Source of the DNA: Halobacillus litoralis | Lineage (GTDB): Bacteria; Bacillota; Bacilli; Bacillales; Halobacillaceae | DNA length: 64,000 nt | NCBI RefSeq assembly: GCF_004101865.1 | Contig: NZ_CP026118.1 | Coordinates: 2,993,001-3,057,000, forward strand | Direction: 5' to 3' | Shown here: positions 35,112-43,175 of the stretch, in pieces | Numbering within the stretch: position 1 is the first letter of the stretch | Layout of the letters: each line of letters opens with the position of its first letter | Made by a program: the position numbers and the translations under genes | The notes under the pieces: generated by a model | Databases searched by the model: none | What the model was told of the DNA's origin: nothing | The model's input: the letters and a program-made list of their open reading frames with translations, nothing else

Positions 35112-35254
35112 ACGTGAGGATTACTGCAAGGTATAGGTGGAGTTAAAACAGGCGGGAATTGATCTTATAAAGACGAAAAATAATGAGGTGAAAGAGTTTG
35201 GGTTTTCCTGTGGCTACTGAAAAAACTTTTTAAACCATAGTAACTGTTAAAGTT
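35112..35254. other. Intergenic stretch with faint helicase-like start
   Basis: CGTGAGGATTACTGCAA at about 35113 equals the helicase sequence at 21101 except for one base. The following GATCTTATAAAGACGAAAAA resembles a diverged later part. Beyond that similarity fades. This is weak support for a further remnant. Confidence 0.3.
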
Positions 35255-35515
35255 GGTTGCTGCTCTCACGAAACGCTTGTCGGTGGATGCTTGCCCCGGG
35301 CACGGCGGCAGCTCACTTGGTCAAGTGGATCTTCGGCTCGTGCTCTTCCCACAGGCGTCACCAACGAACGCTCTTCGTGGAATCAACAGAGGCTCGTCTA
35401 AAAAGAGCCCGAATGTTATATCGAAATTATTATAGAAGCCGGGTTGAACGATAAAATTGTTCAACTCGGCTTCTATATTTGATGCATAACACAAAAAGTT
35501 GCAGTTCTCCAGCAC
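35255..35515. repeat. Long structured repeat, family A copy 2 (block-inverted)
   Basis: CTCTCACGAAACGCTTGTCGG runs parallel to copy 1 through GCTCGTGCTCTTCCC. The terminal hairpin (GCCGGGTTGAACG.. / ..GTTCAACTCGGC) and the GTTATGCATCAAAT-type flank then appear in reverse-complement orientation compared with copy 1. The order of the two halves is thus swapped and inverted. Confidence 0.72.
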
Positions 35516-35922
35516 CCCCGTTTTCCCAGGCTCTTTTATCAATTATTGGTTTGTTGGTAGATTACGAGGATTTGTGAAAGGTTTCGTCTTTGATAATTCC
35601 AGAAAGGCATGAATTCAGCTCCATGTATGAATGTGAAAACAGCTCGAATCTCGCTTCAAATGATAGAGATACATGTGAATGTTAAAAGCCAGAAGCAAAT
35701 ATTGACAATTTTCTGTAAATATAATAGTTTTATATTGTGCAAACGTTTTCCTTATTCTTCAAGAATAGGTTTCTAAGAAAAGAGAAGGGAGAGTATGAAG
35801 TAAATTTTAAACGATTACATATCCGGATCGCGGGGTTAGCCATGAAAAAGTGAAAGAAACGAGTAAGTCGAGGGTTCATGCACTTCTTTTTATCAATTAC
35901 ATAGTCAGAGGAGAGAGTTTTT
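35516..35922. other. Promoter region of the binding-protein gene
   Basis: About 400 bp with no gene. It holds AT-rich promoter-like sequence (TTGACA at 35702 and several TATAAT/TATATT boxes, spacing not ideal) and the cre-like site at 35738. GGAGAGAG precedes the next ATG. Confidence 0.45.
35738..35751. promoter_or_regulatory. cre-like CcpA/LacI-type operator
   Basis: TGCAAACGTTTTCC matches TGNAANCGNTNNCA except for the last base. It is about 170 bp before the sugar-binding lipoprotein gene and probably overlaps or follows its promoter. Confidence 0.5.
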
Positions 35923-37221
35923 ATGAAGAAGGTAAAGTTTCTTTCAAGTGTAGGTACAGTTTTGATAGCATCAGTTATAGCCTTGACAGGGTGTTCATTT
36001 TCATCGGGCTCCAGTGAAGAGAGTTCTTCTGAAGATCAGATAACAATTGATGTTTTCCAACAAAAAGTAGAGTTTAAAGATCAGTTTGAAGAATTAGTCA
36101 GTGTCTATGAAGAAGAAAATCCTGCAGTCAATATAAATGTTCAAACCGTAGGGGGTGGAAACGATTATGCAGCAGCATTGAAATCTACCTTCTCATCTGG
36201 TGAAGAACCAGACATATTCAATGCTCAAGGGCCGACAGACATTAAGGAGTATGAAAAGTATTTAGCAGATATGTCAGATACGAAGGCCGTCGATGCAGCA
36301 CTGGAAGGTACACTTTCTGCTGTGAAAAGAGATGAAAAAGTTCTCGGATTACCATTTAATCAAGAGGGATATGGACTTCTTTATAATAAGCAAGTGTTTG
36401 AAGAGGCAGGCATTAATCCTGATGACATCCAAACATACGAAGACTTGGAAGCAGCTGTAGAAACGCTGGAAAGTCAAAAAGAAGAATTGGGAATTGAAGC
36501 CCCATTCGCACTCGCAGCCAAAGAAAAATGGGTGATAGGCAGCCACTTGGCGAACACCTTTTTAGCAGACGAATTCAATCATGATGTGATGGAAGCATAT
36601 GAAGCAGATTCTGTTGAATTTACCATGGGTGAGCAAATGAAACGTTTTCTGGATTTGCAGAATGAGTATTCCATCCAGCCAACTCTAAACTTAGATTATT
36701 CCCAACAAGTGGAAGAGCATTTTTCCCTGGGAAATGTAGCGATGATTCAACAAGGGAACTGGGTATATAACACAATTGAACAGATGGACCCGGAATTCGC
36801 TGAAAATAACGTAGGAATTCTGCCAATTCCTGTGGAAGGGTATGAGGGGAGCATTCCTGTCGGCGTACCGAACCACTGGGTTGTTAATAAAGAGTCAGGG
36901 GAAGAGGTAATTCAGGCGAGTAAGGACTTCTTGGATTGGATGTATACTTCTGAGAAAGGGAAAGAGTTTGTCACCGAGAAATTCAAGTTCATTCCTGCTT
37001 ATGAAGGATATGAAGAGAGTGAAATCGCTGATCCTATTTCTCAGGAAATTTATAATCATGCCAGCGAGGGAAATACAATCGGATGGATTTTCCTTGGTGC
37101 GCCGACTTCTTGGACAGAAGATGTTATGGCTGCTGCCATGCAGGAATATATAGCCGGTGACATTACGTGGGAAGAAGTTGAAGAGAAAGCATCATCTGCT
37201 TGGGAAGAAGCCCGACAATAA
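35923..37221 (+). CDS. Orphan ABC sugar-binding lipoprotein (family 1)
   Basis: A 432-aa extracellular solute-binding protein. Residues 1-24 are a lipoprotein signal with lipobox LTGC (Cys near 24), followed by a Ser/Glu-rich linker. The body shows the CUT1 pattern: FSSGEEPDIFNAQGPTDIKEY, LPFNQEGYGLLYNKQVFEEAG and AMIQQGNWVYNTIEQ. These bind oligosaccharides outside the membrane for ABC permeases. No permease or ATPase gene is adjacent, so it either works with a remote transporter or serves as a receptor. Acidic composition fits a halophile. Confidence 0.88.
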   Translation: MKKVKFLSSVGTVLIASVIALTGCSFSSGSSEESSSEDQITIDVFQQKVEFKDQFEELVSVYEEENPAVNINVQTVGGGNDYAAALKSTFSSGEEPDIFNAQGPTDIKEYEKYLADMSDTKAVDAALEGTLSAVKRDEKVLGLPFNQEGYGLLYNKQVFEEAGINPDDIQTYEDLEAAVETLESQKEELGIEAPFALAAKEKWVIGSHLANTFLADEFNHDVMEAYEADSVEFTMGEQMKRFLDLQNEYSIQPTLNLDYSQQVEEHFSLGNVAMIQQGNWVYNTIEQMDPEFAENNVGILPIPVEGYEGSIPVGVPNHWVVNKESGEEVIQASKDFLDWMYTSEKGKEFVTEKFKFIPAYEGYEESEIADPISQEIYNHASEGNTIGWIFLGAPTSWTEDVMAAAMQEYIAGDITWEEVEEKASSAWEEARQ

Positions 37222-37273
37222 TTTGTAGCGTTTGGGATATCGTCACAGAAGGTGAAAAATTCCAACCTGGTTG

Positions 37274-37302
37274 TTGACAGAAAATTTAAATAGTTATAAG
37301 AT
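37274..37302 (+). promoter_or_regulatory. Sigma-A promoter of glaH-lhgO
   Basis: TTGACA, 17-nt spacer, TAAGAT, ending 230 bp before the glaH ATG. The start of transcription is expected near 37309. Confidence 0.7.
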
Positions 37303-37308
37303 GGTGTC

Positions 37309-37480
37309 AGAAAGCAACCCTATAGAAAGGCTGTACCCTTTCAATACCCGGTTGCAATGGAAGCGATTTTAAAGTGAATCATTTAACTGTAAAACTGTTC
37401 AATCTCTGCAAACCAGAGGTTCATCCGCAGTTTAAAGCCAGTTTTCCCTTCAGAAGGGGAAGACTGGCTTTTTTTAATCT
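37309..37480 (+). ncRNA. Candidate structured leader with terminator before glaH
   Basis: Begins at the predicted start. GCAACC (37314-37319) pairs with GGTTGC (37350-37355), enclosing GAAAGG/CCTTTC. AAAACTG (37391-37397) can pair with CAGTTT (37428-37433), around a CTCTG/CAGAG hairpin, or with CAGTTTT (37439-37445) inside the strong terminator AAGCCAGTTTTCCCCTT-type stem at 37435-37477 with seven T. Competing helices ahead of a terminator suggest an attenuator or riboswitch. The terminator might instead only end the upstream lipoprotein transcript. Confidence 0.45.
37435..37480 (+). terminator. Intrinsic terminator between binding-protein gene and glaH
   Basis: AAAGCCAGT-TTTCCCTT pairs with AAGGGGAAG-ACTGGCTTT across a 3-nt loop and is followed by TTTTTTT. 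It lies 214 nt after the lipoprotein stop and 55 nt before glaH. Confidence 0.85.
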
Positions 37481-37532
37481 TATGGGCCCATAAGAAACGA
37501 ATCGCACTAAAAATTAATGGAGGGTACCAATT

Positions 37533-38468
37533 ATGTGTGCAATGGAAATAAAAAAAGAAAGTTTGCCGACATTTACCGGTGAAGGTTATCGTATTCAGGC
37601 TCATTCCGATCATGAACATCTTTACAATATTGAGTTAGAGGAGCATGTCATTGATCGGTTTTTAGAAGAAGTGCAGGACATTACAGATGAAAAATTGGAA
37701 TATATTCCATACCAGCGTTTGATGGTTGCCCATACGCTTCTTGAATTGTTGGATGAAAATTTCGGGAAAACGATTCGCCACATTTTGAATGATCGCGCTT
37801 CTGGTGGTTTTACGATCGGGCTACGCAATCGTACGACAGATGCTCAGGATTATGTGAAGTTTTCTACGGCTTTGAGTCATCTAGCAGGGATTCCGAACTT
37901 TGACGCCATGTCGAAAAAATACTATGCACGTTTTTCCGTCAAACATACCGACGATAGTGACTCGTATCTCCGTCAAGCTTATCGAAGGTTCACCCTTCAC
38001 ACGGATGGAACGTATGTTGACGAACCGACCGATTGGCTTTTGATGATGAAAATGGAAGAAGAGAATGCGGTTGGCGGAAGCTCCCGACTCCTTCACCTCG
38101 ATGAATGGGAAGACTTCGATTATTACTATAATCATCCACTGGCATCATACCCGTTCACTTATAAAGCGCCTGCCAGTAAAAATGTTTCAGAGGATGTCCA
38201 GCGCAAAACGTTTTATGAGTGGAACAATAAGCCTTGTATCTGTTTCATCGATCAGTTCGTCTATCCTGAAACCATCAAACAGGCGCAATATTTGAAAGAA
38301 TTGTCCCATTCGATGGAAGAATCGTCAGGGCTTATCGAGTTGGAACTGCCTATAGGCGACTTAGTGATGTTGAACAACCGGTTCTGGCTCCATGGAAGAG
38401 ATGGTTTTGAAAAGAATCCTGATTTACACAGAGAGCTTTTGCGCCAAAGAGGAAGGTTCGTCCAGTAG
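37533..38468 (+). CDS. glaH: Glutarate 2-hydroxylase (GlaH/CsiD-like Fe(II)/2-oxoglutarate dioxygenase)
   Basis: A 311-aa CsiD-family dioxygenase that turns glutarate plus 2-oxoglutarate and O2 into L-2-hydroxyglutarate, succinate and CO2. The metal triad is visible as FTLHTDGTYVDEP (His-x-Asp near residues 152-154) and NNRFWLHGRDGF (distal His near 289). The conserved arginines for 2-oxoglutarate are expected in the ELLRQRGRF end. GGAGGG lies 9 nt before the ATG. The L-2-hydroxyglutarate oxidase follows 15 bp later, the same pair as csiD-lhgO in E. coli, where it degrades lysine-derived glutarate. This pair is a strong mutual confirmation. Confidence 0.9.
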   Translation: MCAMEIKKESLPTFTGEGYRIQAHSDHEHLYNIELEEHVIDRFLEEVQDITDEKLEYIPYQRLMVAHTLLELLDENFGKTIRHILNDRASGGFTIGLRNRTTDAQDYVKFSTALSHLAGIPNFDAMSKKYYARFSVKHTDDSDSYLRQAYRRFTLHTDGTYVDEPTDWLLMMKMEEENAVGGSSRLLHLDEWEDFDYYYNHPLASYPFTYKAPASKNVSEDVQRKTFYEWNNKPCICFIDQFVYPETIKQAQYLKELSHSMEESSGLIELELPIGDLVMLNNRFWLHGRDGFEKNPDLHRELLRQRGRFVQ

Positions 38469-38483
38469 TAGGAGGTCGTAGGA

Positions 38484-39689
38484 ATGTATGATTACGTAAT
38501 TATCGGAGGCGGAATTGTCGGTTTATCGACAGCATATGCCCTTATGCAGAAATATCCGCATGCCAAAATGGTCATCGTGGAAAAAGAACAGCAAATCTCT
38601 ACTCACCAAACCGGCAGGAATAGTGGTGTGATTCACTCTGGAGTCTACTATAAACCAGGCAGTTTAAAAGCGAGGATGGCGATCCAGGGACGGAACACGA
38701 TGGTCAAGTTCTGCCAGGATCATGATATTCCTCATGAGGTTTGCGGGAAAGTGCTGGTCGCTACCGAACAGGAAGAGCTTCCGAGAATGGAAGCATTGTA
38801 TGAGCGGGTCCAGCAAAACCGGCTGAACGTAACGAAAATCAATCAAGAAGAGCTTCATGAAATCGAGCCGCACGTCAATGGCATAGCTGGGTTAAAAGTA
38901 CCTAGCACAGGAATCGTTGATTACAGTAAAGTAAGTGAAAAACTTAAGGAACTGTTAGAAAAGGCAGGGGCAGAGTTCATGCTTGGATCAGCGGTTATGG
39001 ATATTTCGGAACGGGAAAATGAAGTGGTGGTCGATACCCCGGAGAAAAGCCTCCATTCCCGTTTCATGATCAACTGTGCCGGTTTATACAGCGATCGTCT
39101 CGTGAAAATGGCAGGGATTCATACCGATTTAAGAATCGTCCCCTTCCGTGGAGAGTATTTCGAGTTGACGGAAGAGAAAAGTCATCTTGTCAAAGGGCTC
39201 ATCTATCCGGTTCCAAACCCGGACTTCCCGTTTTTAGGTGTCCACCTTACGAAGATGATCGATGGCGGCATCCATGCCGGTCCGAATGCAGTATTGAGCT
39301 TTAAACGTGAAGGCTATCGAAAAACGGATTTCCATTTGAAAGACACACTTGATGTCTTGTCCTTTCCTGGTTTCTGGAGAATGGCACGAGCGAATGTGAA
39401 AGAAGGCATGAAAGAGATGGTCCGTTCCGTTCATAAACAAAGCTTTGTTAAAAGTCTTCAACGACTTGTTCCGGAAATACAGACGGATGACGTGATTCCG
39501 ACAGATGCAGGGGTAAGAGCGCAGGCGATGTTGAAAGACGGTCAGCTCGTCGATGATTTTCACTTGATTACAGGTAAACGCTCAGTCCATGTTTGTAATG
39601 CCCCATCACCGGCAGCGACAGCCTCTTTAGAGATCGGCAAAGAGATCGCAAGGAAATTACCACAATTAGAATACACGAGGGTAGGATAA
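38484..39689 (+). CDS. lhgO: L-2-hydroxyglutarate oxidase LhgO
   Basis: A 401-aa FAD-dependent membrane-associated oxidase that converts L-2-hydroxyglutarate to 2-oxoglutarate and passes electrons to quinone. YVIIGGGIVGLSTAYAL is the FAD-binding glycine motif. THQTGRNSGVIHSGVYY and INCAGLYSDRLVKMAG are characteristic of LhgO (DAO superfamily). Together with GlaH it recycles the 2-oxoglutarate used in the first step. GGAGGTCG lies before the ATG. A terminator follows directly. Confidence 0.93.
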   Translation: MYDYVIIGGGIVGLSTAYALMQKYPHAKMVIVEKEQQISTHQTGRNSGVIHSGVYYKPGSLKARMAIQGRNTMVKFCQDHDIPHEVCGKVLVATEQEELPRMEALYERVQQNRLNVTKINQEELHEIEPHVNGIAGLKVPSTGIVDYSKVSEKLKELLEKAGAEFMLGSAVMDISERENEVVVDTPEKSLHSRFMINCAGLYSDRLVKMAGIHTDLRIVPFRGEYFELTEEKSHLVKGLIYPVPNPDFPFLGVHLTKMIDGGIHAGPNAVLSFKREGYRKTDFHLKDTLDVLSFPGFWRMARANVKEGMKEMVRSVHKQSFVKSLQRLVPEIQTDDVIPTDAGVRAQAMLKDGQLVDDFHLITGKRSVHVCNAPSPAATASLEIGKEIARKLPQLEYTRVG

Positions 39690-39693
39690 AAGA

Positions 39694-39725
39694 AAGGGCC
39701 GGAAATACTCTGGCCCTTTTTTCGA
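39694..39725 (+). terminator. Terminator of glaH-lhgO
   Basis: AAGGGCC pairs with GGCCCTT across an 11-nt loop and is followed by TTTTT, just after the lhgO stop. Confidence 0.75.
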
Positions 39726-39764
39726 TTTTGGAAGACTCAGTTTCGAGGCTTTTGTAAGCGGTGA

Positions 39765-39895
39765 TGATGGCTTGGAAAACGGATCGCTTTCCGCGGGCAT
39801 GTGGTGAGCTTCCTCAGGCTTCGCCTTGCGGGATCTCACCGATCATGTTCATCCCGCAGCCCTATAACCTCAATAAAAGTCTCGAAATCTAGTCT
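39765..39895. repeat. Structured repeat, family C
   Basis: ATCGCTTTCCGCGGGCATG at the left can pair with CATGTTCATCCCGC at the right, enclosing GTGAG/CTCAC. The GCTTTCCGCGGGCAYG core is the same as in families A and B, so it is a shorter member of one superfamily. No gene is present. Confidence 0.6.
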
Positions 39896-39914
39896 TACAA
39901 ATAACATCATCGCT

Positions 39915-40220
39915 TTATTGGTGGAGTTGATATTGTTTGTAGGAATCCTTCAAGGCGGCTTCCAGAGCATTCCCGGCTTTACCTAAGTAACCTTCTTTCA
40001 AGACCTCTAAAGGTTCATCAATCCCATCCTTTAAACTGTAGCCCTTTAATAAAGACTTGATGAACCCCCGCCCGTGCTCGGTTGCTAACGTACAAGAGGC
40101 ATCCAAAATGACACCGTATTTTTTATCGATTTCTAACGTGAGCGTCAAGGATTCTGAGATGTGATTGGCAGCAATCCCTGTAGGTAACTTCGAATGTCCG
40201 GCAACAAAAAGAGTTTTCAT
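39915..40220 (-). CDS. DUF3870-type protein, copy 1
   Basis: A 101-aa protein starting MKTLFVAGHSKLPTGIAA after a GAGGAGG site. It aligns with the protein at 49864: both have a hydrophobic start followed by GxSKxP, then a (V/I)(V/L)D.xCT core, SLxxGY/SLFIGK, YFG/YLGK and a terminal AALKxxxKQY-type helix. The function is unknown. DUF3870 genes often sit near TRAP transporters or carboxylate catabolism, as both copies do here. It is the second gene of a minus-strand operon behind the DctB-like gene. Confidence 0.7.
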   Translation of the reverse strand: MKTLFVAGHSKLPTGIAANHISESLTLTLEIDKKYGVILDASCTLATEHGRGFIKSLLKGYSLKDGIDEPLEVLKEGYLGKAGNALEAALKDSYKQYQLHQ

Positions 40221-40239
40221 TTTTCTTCCTCCTCTATCT

Positions 40240-41295
40240 TTATTCGTATTGTTCCTGTAATTCATAGAGCTTTTCTATCAAACGGTTTCCTACGATGTGT
40301 TCCGCTTCTTCATAGACAGGCTGAAACGTCTGTTTCCATAATTCTTTCTGTTCGCTTGTCAAGTAGTGGACTTCTATCGAATCTTCCCGCTTCATCTGAC
40401 GAAGGTAGGCGTCATTCATTTCGATGGAATGACGCCGGACCCAGTTGGTCGTTTCACTCATTGCATTAAGGACGATCGTTTGATGTTCTTCAGAAAGATC
40501 CTTCCAGAAGGCTTGATTCATGAGGACGACATACCCTAAGTAGCCATGGTTGCTGATCGTCATATGCTTTTGTTTTTCGAAAAGCTTCTTGGAGTAGACG
40601 TTCGATGGTGTGTTTTCCTGACCGTCAATGAAATCGACCTCGAGGTTGGTGTAAGTTTTGTTGAAAGGGAGCTTGCTCGTACTGGCACCAAGCGCCTGAA
40701 ATTGAGATTCTATCACCGGGCTCGGCATGATTCTGAAGTGTGTCCGGTTGAAATCGGCTGGAACAGTGAGCGGCTGCTTATTACTTGTCACTTGTTTATA
40801 ACCGTTGTACCAAAAAGTCATTCCTTTCACATCGTCCTCTTCCAAGTCGTTTAACAGCGTTGTGCCGATTTCTCCCTCGTATGCTTGTCTGACAGCTTCA
40901 TATGTAGGAAAAGCGTAAGGAAGATCAAGAACCTGCCATTTGGGAAAACGTTCGGGCAGTTTGGAAGTGGCGGGAGCGATCATTTGGATATGACCGTTCT
41001 TTAATGCGGTGTATTCGTTTTGGTCATTGTAAAGGGTGCCGTTGGAATAGACTTCAACTTTGATCTCGCCGTTCGACCGCTCTTGGACGAGGGAGGCGAA
41101 CTTCCTGGCTGCTTTCCCTTTCGGTGTGTTTTCGGCTACGACGTGACTGAATTTGATGACGACCTCATCTTCTAATCCCTCTTGTTCATCGTCATATTCC
41201 AGTGGTTCAGCAGCTTCGCTTAAATCGAACCCGAAAAAAAGAGCGGTGAAAATTCCAGTGAAAATGAATAGACTGATAGCTGCGAAAGTTTTCAA
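40240..41295 (-). CDS. DctB-like C4-dicarboxylate-binding (DctP-family) protein
   Basis: A 351-aa secreted solute-binding protein of the TRAP DctP family. It has a signal peptide (FAAISLFIFTGIFTALFFG), then VIKFSHVVAENTPKGKAARKFA, the substrate-Arg region HFRIMPSPVIESQFQALGA, and ITNHGYLG-like (ISNHGYLGYVVLMNQAFW). No permease follows it. It is divergent from a DctS-like kinase and DctR-like regulator, which matches B. subtilis, where DctB is a binding protein acting as a co-sensor for DctS. It is therefore more likely a sensing subunit than a transporter part. No lipobox cysteine is seen. Confidence 0.85.
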   Translation of the reverse strand: MKTFAAISLFIFTGIFTALFFGFDLSEAAEPLEYDDEQEGLEDEVVIKFSHVVAENTPKGKAARKFASLVQERSNGEIKVEVYSNGTLYNDQNEYTALKNGHIQMIAPATSKLPERFPKWQVLDLPYAFPTYEAVRQAYEGEIGTTLLNDLEEDDVKGMTFWYNGYKQVTSNKQPLTVPADFNRTHFRIMPSPVIESQFQALGASTSKLPFNKTYTNLEVDFIDGQENTPSNVYSKKLFEKQKHMTISNHGYLGYVVLMNQAFWKDLSEEHQTIVLNAMSETTNWVRRHSIEMNDAYLRQMKREDSIEVHYLTSEQKELWKQTFQPVYEEAEHIVGNRLIEKLYELQEQYE

Positions 41296-41370
41296 AGGAA
41301 CAACCCCTTGGAATCGTTTACATCAGTGTACCATAGCTAGACTTTTAAGTGATACACTAGAAATACTAGA

Positions 41371-41508
41371 GGATGTTCAAAAGTCCGGTAAAAAAAGACA
41401 CTTCGAATTTCTTCTTTGGCTTGCTTTTCCGCTCCTCATGTACCTGTTTACGTACACTCCGGTGCTCAAAGCTGCGTCGCCTTGAACTTCCCGGTCTTTT
41501 TTATGCTC
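41371..41508. repeat. Imperfect hairpin repeat between divergent dctB-like and dctS-like genes
   Basis: AAAAGTCCGGTAAAAAAAGA at the left and TTCCCGGTCTTTTTTATG at the right can close a long stem. Between them lie CTTCGAATTTCTTCTTTGGC and TGTACCTGTTTACGTACA. I recognise this as a Bacillaceae-type intergenic repeat by look only. It separates the two promoters of the carboxylate-sensing genes. Confidence 0.45.
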
Positions 41509-41546
41509 CTTTTTAAACGCACTCTATATTAGAGGAGGAAGGAAGA

Positions 41547-43175
41547 ATGGTTATGTCACTGAAACGGATGCCCATCCGCTGGAAAATTACAATTCTATCA
41601 TTCGGAATTGTTCTTTTTGCTATTCTGATCGGTGGCATCATCATTATTGGAAATACAATAGAAACGAAGGAAGAGTCACTCGGAGAGCGTGCCCTTGTGA
41701 CAGGAAGAACGGTAGCAAATCTTTCTGCATTGAAAGAGGGGCTGACAGAATCAGAGGGGTGGAAACGAATCAATCCGATGGTGGAGAGGATCAGGACGAT
41801 CAACAGTGCAGACTATATCGTCGTCCTGAATATGAACCGCATCCGATATTCCCACCCTGTGGATGAAAAGCTTGGTACCTTATCTTCAGGAAAAGATGAA
41901 GGACCTGCTTTTGCTGAGCATAGCTATACCTCAAAAGCGAAGGGAGAATCTGGGATAGCTGTAAGAGGATTTGTACCTGTGATGAATAACGAGCATGAGC
42001 AAATCGGTGTCGTCATTGTCGGCAATCTCCTGCCATCTGTACAAGAGATCCTTTTAAAGATGAAAAATGAAATCCTCTTTGTTCTCTTCTTGACTTCCTT
42101 GTTCGGGATTGCAGGATCATGGCTTCTTGCAAGGCACTTGAAAGAGCAAACCTATCGTTTAGAACCTCATGAAATCGTTCAGCTGCTAGTCGAACGGACG
42201 GCGACTTTTCAAGCGATGAACGAAGGCGTCGTGGCAATTGATAAGCAAGGGAAGATTACCATCATGAACGAGAAAGCGAAGACGATTCTTGGTCTTCACG
42301 GAGATTACACTCATCAATGGATCAAAAACGTCATTCCAGACATTAAATTAGCGGAGGTCCTTTCTTCAGGAGAAGTTGCCTTCAATGAAGAAATCCGTCT
42401 GGGGAGCACGTTGATCATGAGTAATCGAATTCCCATCCGTGTCGACAATGACACGATCGGAGCGGTGGCCATTTTTCAGGATCGTACTGAAGTGACCAAA
42501 CTCGCTGAAGAATTGACAGGGGTAAAAGCGTTTGTGGATGCATTAAGAGTCCAGAACCATGAGCATATGAATAAACTACATACCATCGCAGGCTTGATTC
42601 AACTGGATCAAAAGGAAGAGGCCTTGAACTTTGTCTTTGAAACTTCAGAGAAACAGGAAAAATTATCGAAATTTTTGGTGAACAATATTAAAGATTACAG
42701 TTTATCCGGCTTGCTCTTGAGCAAAGTGAGCCGCGGCAAGGAGCTGGGGATTGAAGTAGCGATTGATGAACAGAGCAGCTTGAATGAATACCCGCCTTTA
42801 TTGGATGAACATGACTTCGTTCTTATCCTGGGCAACTTGATCGAGAATGCTTTCCACTCTTTTGACGATGTCGAACGAGACCAAAGGTGGATCGATATTT
42901 CGATTACCCAGAACAGTCAGATCTGCACGCTCGCTGTCGAGGATAATGGGGAAGGGATTCCTGAAGATGAACACACAAAGGTCTTTGACAAAGGTTTCTC
43001 GACTAAAGGAAGCAAGGGCTCAGGAATAGGCTTGTATCTAGTGAACAATATCGTAGAGAAAGGTTTAGGAGAGATAGAAGTCATCTCCAAACAAGGGGAA
43101 GGGACAAGCATCGTCATCCATATCCCTATGGCATATGAGGAGGGCGTATATGAGCAAACAACAACAGGTTATTGA
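41547..43175 (+). CDS. DctS-like sensor histidine kinase (CitA/DcuS family)
   Basis: A 542-aa membrane kinase sensing an extracellular carboxylate. TM1 is ITILSFGIVLFAILIGGIIII (about residues 13-33), followed by a periplasmic sCache/PAS domain with RIRTINSADYIVVLNMNRIRYSHP (the CitA/DcuS ligand-loop pattern). TM2 is ILFVLFLTSLFGIAGSWLLA, then a cytoplasmic PAS. The phospho-acceptor region is NHEHMNKLHTIAGLIQ and the ATPase has N-box LIENAFHSF, DNGEGIPED and GSGIGLYLV. It pairs with the overlapping response regulator. A GAGGAGGAAGG site fixes the start. Confidence 0.92.
   Translation: MVMSLKRMPIRWKITILSFGIVLFAILIGGIIIIGNTIETKEESLGERALVTGRTVANLSALKEGLTESEGWKRINPMVERIRTINSADYIVVLNMNRIRYSHPVDEKLGTLSSGKDEGPAFAEHSYTSKAKGESGIAVRGFVPVMNNEHEQIGVVIVGNLLPSVQEILLKMKNEILFVLFLTSLFGIAGSWLLARHLKEQTYRLEPHEIVQLLVERTATFQAMNEGVVAIDKQGKITIMNEKAKTILGLHGDYTHQWIKNVIPDIKLAEVLSSGEVAFNEEIRLGSTLIMSNRIPIRVDNDTIGAVAIFQDRTEVTKLAEELTGVKAFVDALRVQNHEHMNKLHTIAGLIQLDQKEEALNFVFETSEKQEKLSKFLVNNIKDYSLSGLLLSKVSRGKELGIEVAIDEQSSLNEYPPLLDEHDFVLILGNLIENAFHSFDDVERDQRWIDISITQNSQICTLAVEDNGEGIPEDEHTKVFDKGFSTKGSKGSGIGLYLVNNIVEKGLGEIEVISKQGEGTSIVIHIPMAYEEGVYEQTTTGY

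Noticed and set aside
41371..41508. Sigma-54-type or DctR-only operator in the dctB-dctS gap
   Set aside because: No GG-N10-GC promoter was found, and the visible dyad is better explained as an intergenic hairpin repeat.
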